Source of the DNA: an uncultured Bacteroidia bacterium
GTDB taxonomy: Bacteria > Bacteroidota > Bacteroidia > Bacteroidales > UBA932
DNA: 64,000 nt
Assembly: GCA_902798975.1 (NCBI GenBank)
Contig: CADBYT010000005.1
Coordinates: 1 to 64,000, forward strand
Direction of reading: 5' to 3'
Below the pieces are notes generated by a model. That model ran no database searches and was not told the origin of the DNA. It saw nothing but the letters and a program-made list of their open reading frames with translations. Positions 42,800-50,950 of this stretch are shown one piece after another. A program made the translations under genes and the position numbers. Within the stretch, counting starts at the first letter, position 1, and each line of letters starts with the position of its first letter.

Positions 42800-44580
42800 C
42801 GGTTCGGATTGATGTCTACAAATAAATAATAATACCAGTAGGTCCCGCCGTAGCGTTCGAAGAACCGTTCCTTCGTCTTCTCCGAGTCGAGGTCCCGGGC
42901 GCCGTTCACGGCGTTGCCGAATTGAGAAAAGCGCTGCAGCATGGCGCTTCTGTCCGCCAGCAGGGACGCGATCGCCCGCATCATGTCCGGGTCGCCCGAC
43001 TCGCTGGCGAAGAGCGCCGCGCCTTCCGCCAGGGCGGTGCCGACCGGCGCCTCCGGGAGGCGCTCGAGCCGGTCGAACAGGCAGGTCAGGGCGCACTCCG
43101 CGTCCTTCCGGATCAGGGCGACCGCCGCCTGCCACTCAAACACCGCTTCGTTAATATATGCGGGGTCCGCGAAATGGGTGAACAGCATCTCCTGCAGCGA
43201 CGCGGCGGTCTCGAGTTTCGTCCAGGAGTACGCAAGCAGGGGCCGCAGGCGCTGGAATTCCGGATCCGCGTCCATCCGGGCCGGATCGTCCAGGAATGCC
43301 CGGTAGCGGCGCACCCATCGGCCCTCGAACCAGTTGGCGCCCACCATGTCCAGGTATTTCCGCGCCAGCTCGTATTCTCCGCTGACCAGCGCCGTCTTCG
43401 CCTGGTACTTGTAGTAATGGATATTCTTGCCGAAGGTCGTCGAATTCTCCATCGCCAGCCGGTCGCAGGGGTTGATCATGCCCGTGTAGTACAGCACCGG
43501 CACGGCGCAGATGTGCGATATCGGGAACGGTGCCCGCGTATGGAGCGGCTCGTCCCCGTCCGGATAGCGGAACATGTCTTCCGTCAGCCGGCCTTTCGCG
43601 TACAGCGCGAGATTGCGGTACAGGACATGGATGCGGTTGGGAGTCTGTTCTTTCTTCGCCAGTTTCAGGACCTTGTCCCAATCCTGTTCGGAGACGGCCT
43701 GTTCCATGCCGAGGACGGTATGGAAGCCACTGTCCCAGTTGGAGCCCGCCGCGACAGCCAGGAGCGCTGCGGCGAGGAGCGTCGGCACGAGGATGCGGCC
43801 CGCCTTCCGGAGGAAGCAGAGCGCGGCCAGGGCCAGCGCCGCCAGGATCAGCGGAACCTGGCAGATGGAATTGTCCACGAATTCAAAATACGGGAGCGCG
43901 GCGAAGTATACGTATTTCCGGTGGACCCGGGGGAAGATGCCGGACATTTCCCCGCACATCCACGGTACGGCCGCGCCCAGCACGAGTGCCGCAGCCAGGT
44001 CCGCGAGGCCCCGTTTCCCTTCCCCCAGGGCCAGCAGCGCCATCAGGAAGGCGGCGAGCAGCGCGAATGCGCCGAAAAGCGGATACCCCACCAGCACGGT
44101 CGCCGCTACGAAGAGCGGGGAGGAGCGTTCCCCGAGCGCAACCTTCCGGTACAGCAGCACCAGGGCGGCCGCGACGCAGCAGCCCAGCAGCTGCGAATAG
44201 AGGAGCCCGTAGGTCCGGAACAGGTAGATGGAGTAGTCCAGGCGCGTGATGAACAGCAGCAGGAAGAGCGCGGGCAGGACGGAGAGCCAGGCGGCCCGTC
44301 CCTCCAGCGCGAAGGCTTTCCCGACGAGCCGGGTCAGCAGGCACAGGCCCAGCGCGAACAGCGCCGCCCCGAGTACGGGGAAATGGCAGAACTGCGTCAG
44401 GAAGGCGCCGGCGAGGGCCAGCACGCCTCCGGGCTGCGCGAAAAAGGACGCCAGCCAGTCTCCCTTCGGGCAGAAGAGGGAGTATTGTTCCAGATGGTAC
44501 AACAGCCCGGTCTTGAACAGCGTCAGGACCAGGAACCCAAGCAACCCGGGAAAGAGGATGTACCAGCCGGGGCGTTTCAT
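42796..44580 (-). CDS. DUF6057 family membrane protein
   Basis: 594-residue protein with about ten to eleven hydrophobic segments in the first half (to about residue 290) and a soluble helical second half resembling TPR-like repeats. It matches the DUF6057 layout known in Bacteroidota. Function unknown. It starts 1 nt after the GH43 stop and overlaps the TolB-like gene by 4 nt, so the three genes form one tight operon. Confidence 0.8.
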   Translation of the reverse strand: MKRPGWYILFPGLLGFLVLTLFKTGLLYHLEQYSLFCPKGDWLASFFAQPGGVLALAGAFLTQFCHFPVLGAALFALGLCLLTRLVGKAFALEGRAAWLSVLPALFLLLFITRLDYSIYLFRTYGLLYSQLLGCCVAAALVLLYRKVALGERSSPLFVAATVLVGYPLFGAFALLAAFLMALLALGEGKRGLADLAAALVLGAAVPWMCGEMSGIFPRVHRKYVYFAALPYFEFVDNSICQVPLILAALALAALCFLRKAGRILVPTLLAAALLAVAAGSNWDSGFHTVLGMEQAVSEQDWDKVLKLAKKEQTPNRIHVLYRNLALYAKGRLTEDMFRYPDGDEPLHTRAPFPISHICAVPVLYYTGMINPCDRLAMENSTTFGKNIHYYKYQAKTALVSGEYELARKYLDMVGANWFEGRWVRRYRAFLDDPARMDADPEFQRLRPLLAYSWTKLETAASLQEMLFTHFADPAYINEAVFEWQAAVALIRKDAECALTCLFDRLERLPEAPVGTALAEGAALFASESGDPDMMRAIASLLADRSAMLQRFSQFGNAVNGARDLDSEKTKERFFERYGGTYWYYYLFVDINPNR

Positions 44581-44581
44581 C

Positions 44582-46096
44582 TTAACGGCGGGTGGCTTCG
44601 CTGTCCAGCGGCAGGTTGGAGAACACCGGTGTTGCCACGGCGGCGGGGTCGTAGCCGTCGGGGTAGCCGAACGCGGTGAAATCAATGATTCCCAGCGGAT
44701 TGTCCTTCGGCCAGTCCGTCACGGTGAGCCGGACGAAGCGGCAGTTGACGGGAGCGAATTCTTCGAAGACGGTGTCCCGGGACTCCGTATTCCTGGTCCG
44801 GTCCAGCACCGTGACGTATTGCTCCCCGTCCTGGGAAACCTCGAGTTTGTACTGGTAGACCGGCAGGACCTGGGGGCCGCCGAAACGGCGCCGTCCGCCG
44901 GAGAACATCACCCGCATTGCATCGACTGTGAAATGCTGCACGACGTCGAAACGGGTGGCCGGAGAGAGCTCGACGGTGAGGGTCGGCTGCGCATCGTCAG
45001 TCGCCGGCATCCACACGGTGCCGCTGTAGTTGTCCACCGCGTAGGCGGCCGGGAAGCCGTCCTGCTGGGAGGAGAAGCGGGACAGGGCGTTCATCGCGTT
45101 GATCTTGTTGATCGTCACGGGGATCGAGGCCGGGACATCCCGCTTCGCCTTGGCGCCAGGCGCCGGCTGGGGCGTGTCGGTCACGGTGCAGTACATCAGG
45201 CCGTCGGCGTCGAATGTCACCCGGTCCATGCCGATGCGGCGGCCGCCCGGGGGATTGGACAGCACGATGGTGTAGAACTGCCACCATTCCCCGTCAGGGG
45301 CCTGCACGATGGAGCCGTGGGCCGTGCCCGTCACAAGGCCTTCCGTCTTGCGGAGCAGCGGGTTGTTGGGGGCGTAGGTGTAGGGCCCGAGCGGCGAAGT
45401 CGCCGTATAGTACCCTTCGGCATAGGTCTTCCACTGCGTGCCGGAGGCCGAGTATTCCAGATAATAGACGCCGTTCCGCTTGATGACCCACGGGCCCTCG
45501 ATCCAGGCCACGCCGGGATATTCGTTCATCTCGCCGTAGCGCTCCCACGCGTGCATGGGGTTGAACCCGAAGAGGTGGGTGGGCTTTTCGGCGAAGCGCG
45601 TCAGGTCCTTCGGATCGAGGCGCACGCCGTAGATGCCGCTGATGCCGCGGCCGGGCCAGAAGAGGTACGGCTGGTTGTCGTCGTCGACGAAGATCTTGGT
45701 GTCGAAGCCCCCGTTCCAGCCGTCTTCGACCGGACCGGTGTTCTTGAAGAGGCCGAGGTCGGTGTAGGGGCCGAGCGGGTGGTCGGCCACGAAGACGTGG
45801 TCGCTGTTGCCGGTCAGGTAGAACTTGCCGTTGTACTTGACCAGGTCCGGGGCCACGGGAATGTGCTCCACGGCGTGGAATTCCCAATCCAGCAAGTTGT
45901 CGGAAACCCACATGCCGCCGCCGGTGCAGCACATATAATACCTGCCGCCTTCTTCCAGGACGGTGACGTCACCGCTCGCGTTGCCGCCTGCGCCGATGGG
46001 CATCGGAAGCGGGTTGCAGTAGCTTTGACCCCATGCGGCAGTGCAGGACACCACGGCCAGGAACCATGCTGCGGAAAAGATTGTTCTGAGTCTCAT
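44582..46096 (-). CDS. Glycoside hydrolase family 43 protein with C-terminal discoidin-type domain
   Basis: 504-residue secreted enzyme with signal peptide ending near AWGQ. The five-bladed GH43 propeller spans about 25-350; likely acidic residues are Asp43 (SGDVTVLEEG), Asp132 (GGFDTKIFVDDD) and Glu200 (AWIEGPW). The C-terminal about 140 residues (AVDNYSGTVW to VNCRFVRLTVTDW) form an F5/8 type C (CBM32-like) carbohydrate-binding domain. Probable arabinofuranosidase or xylosidase; the substrate cannot be fixed. It is the first gene of an operon with DUF6057 and the TolB-like lipoprotein. Confidence 0.9.
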   Translation of the reverse strand: MRLRTIFSAAWFLAVVSCTAAWGQSYCNPLPMPIGAGGNASGDVTVLEEGGRYYMCCTGGGMWVSDNLLDWEFHAVEHIPVAPDLVKYNGKFYLTGNSDHVFVADHPLGPYTDLGLFKNTGPVEDGWNGGFDTKIFVDDDNQPYLFWPGRGISGIYGVRLDPKDLTRFAEKPTHLFGFNPMHAWERYGEMNEYPGVAWIEGPWVIKRNGVYYLEYSASGTQWKTYAEGYYTATSPLGPYTYAPNNPLLRKTEGLVTGTAHGSIVQAPDGEWWQFYTIVLSNPPGGRRIGMDRVTFDADGLMYCTVTDTPQPAPGAKAKRDVPASIPVTINKINAMNALSRFSSQQDGFPAAYAVDNYSGTVWMPATDDAQPTLTVELSPATRFDVVQHFTVDAMRVMFSGGRRRFGGPQVLPVYQYKLEVSQDGEQYVTVLDRTRNTESRDTVFEEFAPVNCRFVRLTVTDWPKDNPLGIIDFTAFGYPDGYDPAAVATPVFSNLPLDSEATRR

Positions 46097-46179
46097 ACCA
46101 CAAATATAGCCAATTGGATTCGAATAAAAAACTCCCCGCGTCCCGGTGGAACGCAGGGAGTTTTCCTTATGCGAATCTG

Positions 46180-47607
46180 TTACCTCTTGTAGAAGCACTT
46201 GCTCATGCCCACCGCATTGCCATAGGCTTCCGTGCCGCTTTCTGCAACGCAAAGGCTGAATGTGCAAAGGTCTTTGGCGATGTCAAGCTCGTTCTCGGCC
46301 CGTTCGTATATCGCGAACTTGAACTTATACGGATATTCGATGTATTCCGGATCGCTCGGGTTCGGTTTCTTACCCATTGCCTTGAGTTCAGTGATGGAGT
46401 ACCAGCTATAACCATTCAGGAGCTCAAATGTCTCGGGATTCATATTGCCGGCATTCCAACCGAAGTCGTAGTTGTACTGGTCGGTAACATTAATCACCAA
46501 GGCCTTCCAGATATGGTCTTCGTCTGTACTGATGGTCATCCGGCCGTCGGAAAGAGTAAAGGTACCCTGAATATGGACCCCCCATACAGGGACATACAGA
46601 TCCACTTCGCTTCCTTCAACCTTCAGGCACATATTGTAATCTACCTCGTCGGTATATGCCTCAGGCTTTAATCCATTGTGAGTGGCATCCCACCTGCCGT
46701 TGCCGAGGGTTCCGGATTCTACCGTGGCACCGACTTTTCTATAAATCTCGAACGCGCGGTTCTTGTAGGTTTTCCCGTCGATTTCATATTCGTCATCCAT
46801 TACGAGCACGAGCCATGCTTTTCCACCGGTGAGAACGACCTGCGAGACAGAACTTTCTGCCTCCCCATCATATTTCGTGGTCATCGTACTGCCGTCGTAC
46901 GTCCATGTGCCGCTTTCTTCAGGAGCACCCTGATTAGGGGTAAAGATAAAGGTCCCGTCTTCCTTAAGGACGAGAACCTGGGAAGCGTCGTTGGGATTCT
47001 GCCAGGAACCAAGGAGATCCTTGGCAGGATTCTCGGCAGCGGCCTGCTTCACGGTGACGGTCTGGGTCAGTCCGGCCCCGCTGAGCGTGATCGTGGCATT
47101 GCGCTCCTCAAAGGATTTGTTTTCATCAATACTGAAAACCAGCGTGCTCTCGCTCAGGGCCTTCGTGCCGGTCTGCCTGATCCAGTCGGCGCTGATCTGA
47201 GCGCTGAAAGACACATTTGACTGGACGACGACGTCAATCGTCGTCGCGGAAGCACCGACCTCATAGCTTTTCGTCTGGACGATCAGGCCTCCGTTGGCCG
47301 CCTGCTTTACGCTGACGGTCTGAGAGAGACCCTCCGCCCTGATTGACACCGAGCCGCTTCGTTCTCCATAAGTCGTGTTAGGATCGCAGCTCACCGTGAC
47401 GGTGACCGGCTTGTCGGAAGCGCTGCCGTTCGACGGTGAGACATGGATCCAGGAGTCCGAAGGAGCGACGCTCCAGTCCCGGTTCGCAGTGAAGGTGATG
47501 GTGGCGCTGCCGCCGTTTTCGACGACCTCGACGGTAGAGTCGCCGCTAAGCGTCAACAGGGGCGGCTTCTGGCAACCCGCAAGGAACAACAATGCCGCCG
47601 CAATCAA
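46180..47607 (-). CDS. BACON-domain lipoprotein
   Basis: 475 residues. A short signal with lipobox LAGC (Cys12) is followed by two BACON domains (about 16-105 and 106-192), each ending in a QTVxVKQAA strand, then a lipocalin-like region (LLGSWQN, GTWTYDGSTM) and a unique C-terminal part. BACON domains are carbohydrate- or mucin-binding modules of Bacteroidota surface proteins. The only start is TTG at 47607, and the signal peptide has no Lys or Arg; an in-frame stop lies just upstream. A lost 5' piece by a one-base indel is possible. The codon usage is less GC-rich than the neighbours, hinting at acquisition. Confidence 0.8.
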   Translation of the reverse strand: MIAAALLFLAGCQKPPLLTLSGDSTVEVVENGGSATITFTANRDWSVAPSDSWIHVSPSNGSASDKPVTVTVSCDPNTTYGERSGSVSIRAEGLSQTVSVKQAANGGLIVQTKSYEVGASATTIDVVVQSNVSFSAQISADWIRQTGTKALSESTLVFSIDENKSFEERNATITLSGAGLTQTVTVKQAAAENPAKDLLGSWQNPNDASQVLVLKEDGTFIFTPNQGAPEESGTWTYDGSTMTTKYDGEAESSVSQVVLTGGKAWLVLVMDDEYEIDGKTYKNRAFEIYRKVGATVESGTLGNGRWDATHNGLKPEAYTDEVDYNMCLKVEGSEVDLYVPVWGVHIQGTFTLSDGRMTISTDEDHIWKALVINVTDQYNYDFGWNAGNMNPETFELLNGYSWYSITELKAMGKKPNPSDPEYIEYPYKFKFAIYERAENELDIAKDLCTFSLCVAESGTEAYGNAVGMSKCFYKR

Positions 47608-47734
47608 AACAAGAGATTATAGTAGTATTGGATTTGATGGTTGTCAGCTCTGTTTTGTAAATATATGCAGAAATCACGTAGATTCCTGAACAAAACATAG
47701 AAATCGTACTCTCAAATCGTTTAATATTTTTGTC

Positions 47735-47758
47735 GGCACCCTGTTCTCGCAGGGTGCC
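47735..47758. repeat. 9-bp perfect hairpin between the BACON gene and the carboxyltransferase gene
   Basis: GGCACCCTG and CAGGGTGCC around a 6-nt loop. It lies downstream of the carboxyltransferase gene on the minus strand. No T-run follows on either strand, so it is at best a weak or Rho-assisted terminator. Confidence 0.6.
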
Positions 47759-47788
47759 TGAAAAGCTAAATAGGTGGTTGTCAGTCAG

Positions 47789-49570
47789 TTACTGAATGAG
47801 CGCGACGATTTCGCCTTTCTCCACCGTCTTGCCCTGCGGGGCGGTGACGGCGACGATCTGACCGTCCACGGCCGGCAGGAGTTCCTCCATGCCGTACCAG
47901 GTGTGGACGTAACCGCAGGGGGCGCCAGCCTTCACTTTCGTGCCGACCGCCGGAGCCGTGGACTTGGCGTCCACGTCCACCTGCCAGAGCATCTGGCCCT
48001 TGGCCGGCGCCTGCACGGGCGTGGCCTTCGGGTATTTGGCGAGCAGGGCGTCCAGGTCGAATTCGGGCATCTCCACGACGGGGCGCTTCACCACGATCGG
48101 GGCGCCGGCCTTCTCGCGGAAGGCTTCGAGGTCCTTGTTGAAGCGCTCCTTGGCGACACCGCTCTTGTAGTCGCGGTACTGCCGCTCGAACATGGCCATG
48201 TTCAGGAGTTCCTCGTCGTCCTCACCGCAATCCCAGCCCTCTTCCTTCATCATCTCGCGGAACTTCGGGAGCTCGTCGGGATACATGTCCTGCGGGTTGC
48301 CGGTATAGAATTCCATGCCCTTCTCCTTGGCGATTTCCACGATTTCCGGAGCGAGTTCGCCCGGGAGCTTGCCCATCTTGCCGAGAATCATGCCCCAGGT
48401 GTCCTTGTCGATCGTGGAGAAGCGCGGCTTGTTCTGCGCCATCGCGAGGAGGTTCATCAGCGCCGTGTTCTTGACGTACTGGCTGAACGGGGTCACGAGG
48501 GGCGGATAGCCGAGGCGCGGCCACACGTATTCCACTTCGTTGAAGAGCTGGACCATCAGCGAATCGAGGCTGCTCTCCGGTTTGCCGTTGGCGCGCTCGG
48601 AGGCGTTGATCGCGGCCTTGAAGCCGGTCAGGTCGGCCATCATCGATCCCATCATGCCGCCCGGCAGGCCGCAGCCGACGAGCAGGGAAGTCATCAGGGA
48701 GTTGGTGCCGTTGATCCAGTAGCCGAGGAAGTCGTCGATGAATTCCTGGGTCAGGCGGCGGACCTCCATGTAGGCGTCCATATTGATGTCCTTGACCTGG
48801 AAGCCGTCGGCCTTCATCATCTGCTGGATGGTGATCACGTCCGGATGGACCTTGCCCCAGGCGAGGGGTTCCACCGCCACGTCGAGGTAATCGGCGCCGG
48901 CGCGGGCGACCTCCAGCATCGAAGCCGGGGAGAAGCCGGGGCCGGTGTGGCCGTGGTACTGGACCTTGATCTGCGGGTGGCGCTTCTTGATGCCGGCGAC
49001 GATCAGGCCGAGCTCGGTCGGACGGCCGACGCCCGCCATATCCTTGAGGCAGATCTCGTCGGTGCCGTATTCGACCAGCTGGTCCACCAGCTTGAGGTAG
49101 TACTCAACTGTATGCACGGGCGAGTGGGTGATGGACAGGGCCGCCTGCGAAATCATGCCGCCCTTCTTCGCAAACTCGATGGAGAGCTTGAGGTTGCGGG
49201 GGTCGTTCAGGCCGCAGAAGGAACGGGCGATGTCGGTGCCCTGCTTCTTCTTGACCTTGAACATCAATTCGCGCACATCCGCGGGCACGGGGTACATGCG
49301 GATGGCGTTCAGGCCGCGCTCCAGCATGTGTGTCTGGATGCCGGCCTTGTGGAACGGCGCCGTCCACTGGCGGACGGAGACGTTCGGGTTCTCGCCATAA
49401 AGGAGGTTCACCTGCTCGAAGGCGCCGCCGTTGGTCTCGACGCGGTCGAAGCAACCCATATCAACGATGGCCGGAGCCACCCGCACCAATTGGTCCACAC
49501 GCGGCTGATATTTGCCGGAGGACTGCCACATGTCCCTGTATACGAGGGAGAATTTTATTTCTTTTGCCAT
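47789..49570 (-). CDS. Oxaloacetate decarboxylase alpha / pyruvate carboxylase B-like carboxyltransferase without biotin lysine
   Basis: 593 residues. The carboxyltransferase TIM barrel has Lys176 in CLKDMAG (carbamylated catalytic lysine in the family), the substrate-binding YRDMWQSSGKY and the metal-binding YHGHTGPG (about 207-214). A conserved helical domain follows, then a C-terminal biotinyl-type fold (about 525-593). In that fold the AMKM biotinylation site is replaced by WYGM, with Gly560 at the lysine position, so it should not be biotinylated. No decarboxylase beta or gamma subunit is nearby. It probably works with a separate biotin carrier or has a changed role. Confidence 0.9.
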   Translation of the reverse strand: MAKEIKFSLVYRDMWQSSGKYQPRVDQLVRVAPAIVDMGCFDRVETNGGAFEQVNLLYGENPNVSVRQWTAPFHKAGIQTHMLERGLNAIRMYPVPADVRELMFKVKKKQGTDIARSFCGLNDPRNLKLSIEFAKKGGMISQAALSITHSPVHTVEYYLKLVDQLVEYGTDEICLKDMAGVGRPTELGLIVAGIKKRHPQIKVQYHGHTGPGFSPASMLEVARAGADYLDVAVEPLAWGKVHPDVITIQQMMKADGFQVKDINMDAYMEVRRLTQEFIDDFLGYWINGTNSLMTSLLVGCGLPGGMMGSMMADLTGFKAAINASERANGKPESSLDSLMVQLFNEVEYVWPRLGYPPLVTPFSQYVKNTALMNLLAMAQNKPRFSTIDKDTWGMILGKMGKLPGELAPEIVEIAKEKGMEFYTGNPQDMYPDELPKFREMMKEEGWDCGEDDEELLNMAMFERQYRDYKSGVAKERFNKDLEAFREKAGAPIVVKRPVVEMPEFDLDALLAKYPKATPVQAPAKGQMLWQVDVDAKSTAPAVGTKVKAGAPCGYVHTWYGMEELLPAVDGQIVAVTAPQGKTVEKGEIVALIQ

Positions 49571-49631
49571 AATTCGGTTGTTGACTCAAAAAAGCAATCT
49601 TACAAATATAATGATTTTTCTTTCTCGCCGC

Positions 49632-49661
49632 TTGCAAGGAAAAAATATTTTCGTACCTTTG
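49632..49661 (+). promoter_or_regulatory. Promoter of tRNA-His
   Basis: TTG at 49632-49634 and TACCTTTG at 49654-49661, separated by 19 nt, the same spacing as in the tRNA-Leu and tRNA-fMet promoters. Confidence 0.75.
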
Positions 49662-49678
49662 CAATCCCTTCTGAATAT

Positions 49679-49755
49679 GGTGCGATTAGTTCAGTTGGTA
49701 GAGCACCAGATTGTGGTTCTGGGTGTCATCGGTTCGAGCCCGATATCGCACCCCA
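49679..49755 (+). tRNA. tRNA-His (GTG)
   Basis: Acceptor GTGCGAT pairs with ATCGCAC; the extra G at -1 (49679) faces the C73 discriminator (49752), the identity pair of tRNA-His. The anticodon loop TTGTGGT gives GTG. CCA is encoded at 49753-49755. Confidence 0.95.
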
Positions 49756-49762
49756 AGTTGCG

Positions 49763-49796
49763 ATGAGAACGATTTTTACAGTCGTTCTCATTTTTC
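49763..49796 (+). terminator. Terminator of tRNA-His
   Basis: 10-bp inverted repeat ATGAGAACGA / TCGTTCTCAT with a 9-nt loop, followed by TTTTTC. Confidence 0.85.
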
Positions 49797-49916
49797 TTTC
49801 CTTGTAACTGCTTGGTATTGGTATAGATGGATTTGTTTCTTATTCCGCCCGACCGGCCCACAAACAATAACGCCCCGCAGGGCGGATAGGGAAAGAGACA
49901 TAGGGGATTACAGATA

Positions 49917-49943
49917 CAAAAAACACCCCATAGGCAGGGGTGT
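49917..49943 (-). terminator. Terminator of the DUF4380-like gene
   Basis: On the minus strand ACACCCC and GGGGTGT form a hairpin followed by six T residues, about 95 nt after the stop of the gene at 50040. The intervening stretch holds nothing recognisable. Confidence 0.75.
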
Positions 49944-50039
49944 GATAAAGGGATATGTCCCAACAACGGTTGTATACGATTTTTGTATCGATGTTGTTCC
50001 CGAAAGAAGCCGGCGGGCCCGGTGAATGGGAGAGGCTGC

Positions 50040-50915
50040 TTATTTTTCGAGTTTCTTGGCCTGCTTGAGCAGGGCCTTGGAAGGGACGGGATCGAGTTCG
50101 GTCGGCACAAGGTACCAGCTCACGGTCCAGCTCACCGAAGCGCCGGGCTGCAGGGTGGTGTAGGCGCCCTGCTCCTCGATCTCGACGAAGGTCTTTCCGG
50201 GGTTGGCATAGGCCTGGATTTCCGCCTCGGCGGGCGCGGCCTGGCCGGTCTTGAGATCCTGGAACTTTTTCACGAAGAGCAGGCCGTTGTTGCAGAAGGC
50301 GAGCCAGCCCTTGCCGTCGGCGTTGATCTTGCGGTTCTCGCGGGCTTCGTCCATCACATACCAGGCGCCGCCGTTGCTGAATTCGAATGGCAGTCCAGCC
50401 ATGTTGTTGGCGGGCTCGACTGCCTTGGCCTGGAAGAAGAGCACGCCGCCGTTGGGCACGCGGGAGATCTCCCACGGGGCCACCTGGCGGACCTCGCCGG
50501 ATTCGTTGACGATCGTATAGGTAATCACGATGGCGCCGCGCTTGGCGTCCGTGGCGAATTGCTTGCGCACGCTGTAGCCGAAGCGGGACTTATCCCCGGT
50601 GAGCGTAAGGACGTTGCCGTTGATCTCGGCGGCGAAAGGCTTGGTGTCGTATTCTGCCACCGGCGGCCAGTTCCACTCGCTCTGCGGACTGGTCCAGAAG
50701 GTGCTGCCGAAGGAGTTCGGCATACGGCCCTGGTTGAGGACTTCGACCTCGCCGAGTTTGTAGGAGAGGATCTTGGCGCCGTGGCCGGCGTCAACAATCA
50801 TGGAAACATCGCCGATGGAGATGCGGTACTTGTCGTCATCAAGGGCCTGTACGCCCTGAGCGAATGCGGAGACAGCCAATAGGCTGCTCGCCAGAAGGGT
50901 AAGGAACTTTTTCAT
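50040..50915 (-). CDS. DUF4380-like secreted protein
   Basis: 291-residue protein with a Sec signal peptide (MKKFLTLLASSLLAVSAFAQ). The mature part is an all-beta protein with VDAGHGAKILSYKLGEVEVLN and QSEWNWPP, as in DUF4380 proteins, which resemble the galactose-mutarotase fold. The family has no settled function; a sugar-related role is likely because of the fold and because it lies next to GH3 and GH9 genes. The ATG near 50915 is preferred to a TTG 39 nt upstream because it starts the signal peptide. Confidence 0.78.
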   Translation of the reverse strand: MKKFLTLLASSLLAVSAFAQGVQALDDDKYRISIGDVSMIVDAGHGAKILSYKLGEVEVLNQGRMPNSFGSTFWTSPQSEWNWPPVAEYDTKPFAAEINGNVLTLTGDKSRFGYSVRKQFATDAKRGAIVITYTIVNESGEVRQVAPWEISRVPNGGVLFFQAKAVEPANNMAGLPFEFSNGGAWYVMDEARENRKINADGKGWLAFCNNGLLFVKKFQDLKTGQAAPAEAEIQAYANPGKTFVEIEEQGAYTTLQPGASVSWTVSWYLVPTELDPVPSKALLKQAKKLEK

Positions 50916-50950
50916 ACTCCTACAAATATAAGAAAAACTTTCGTATTCTG

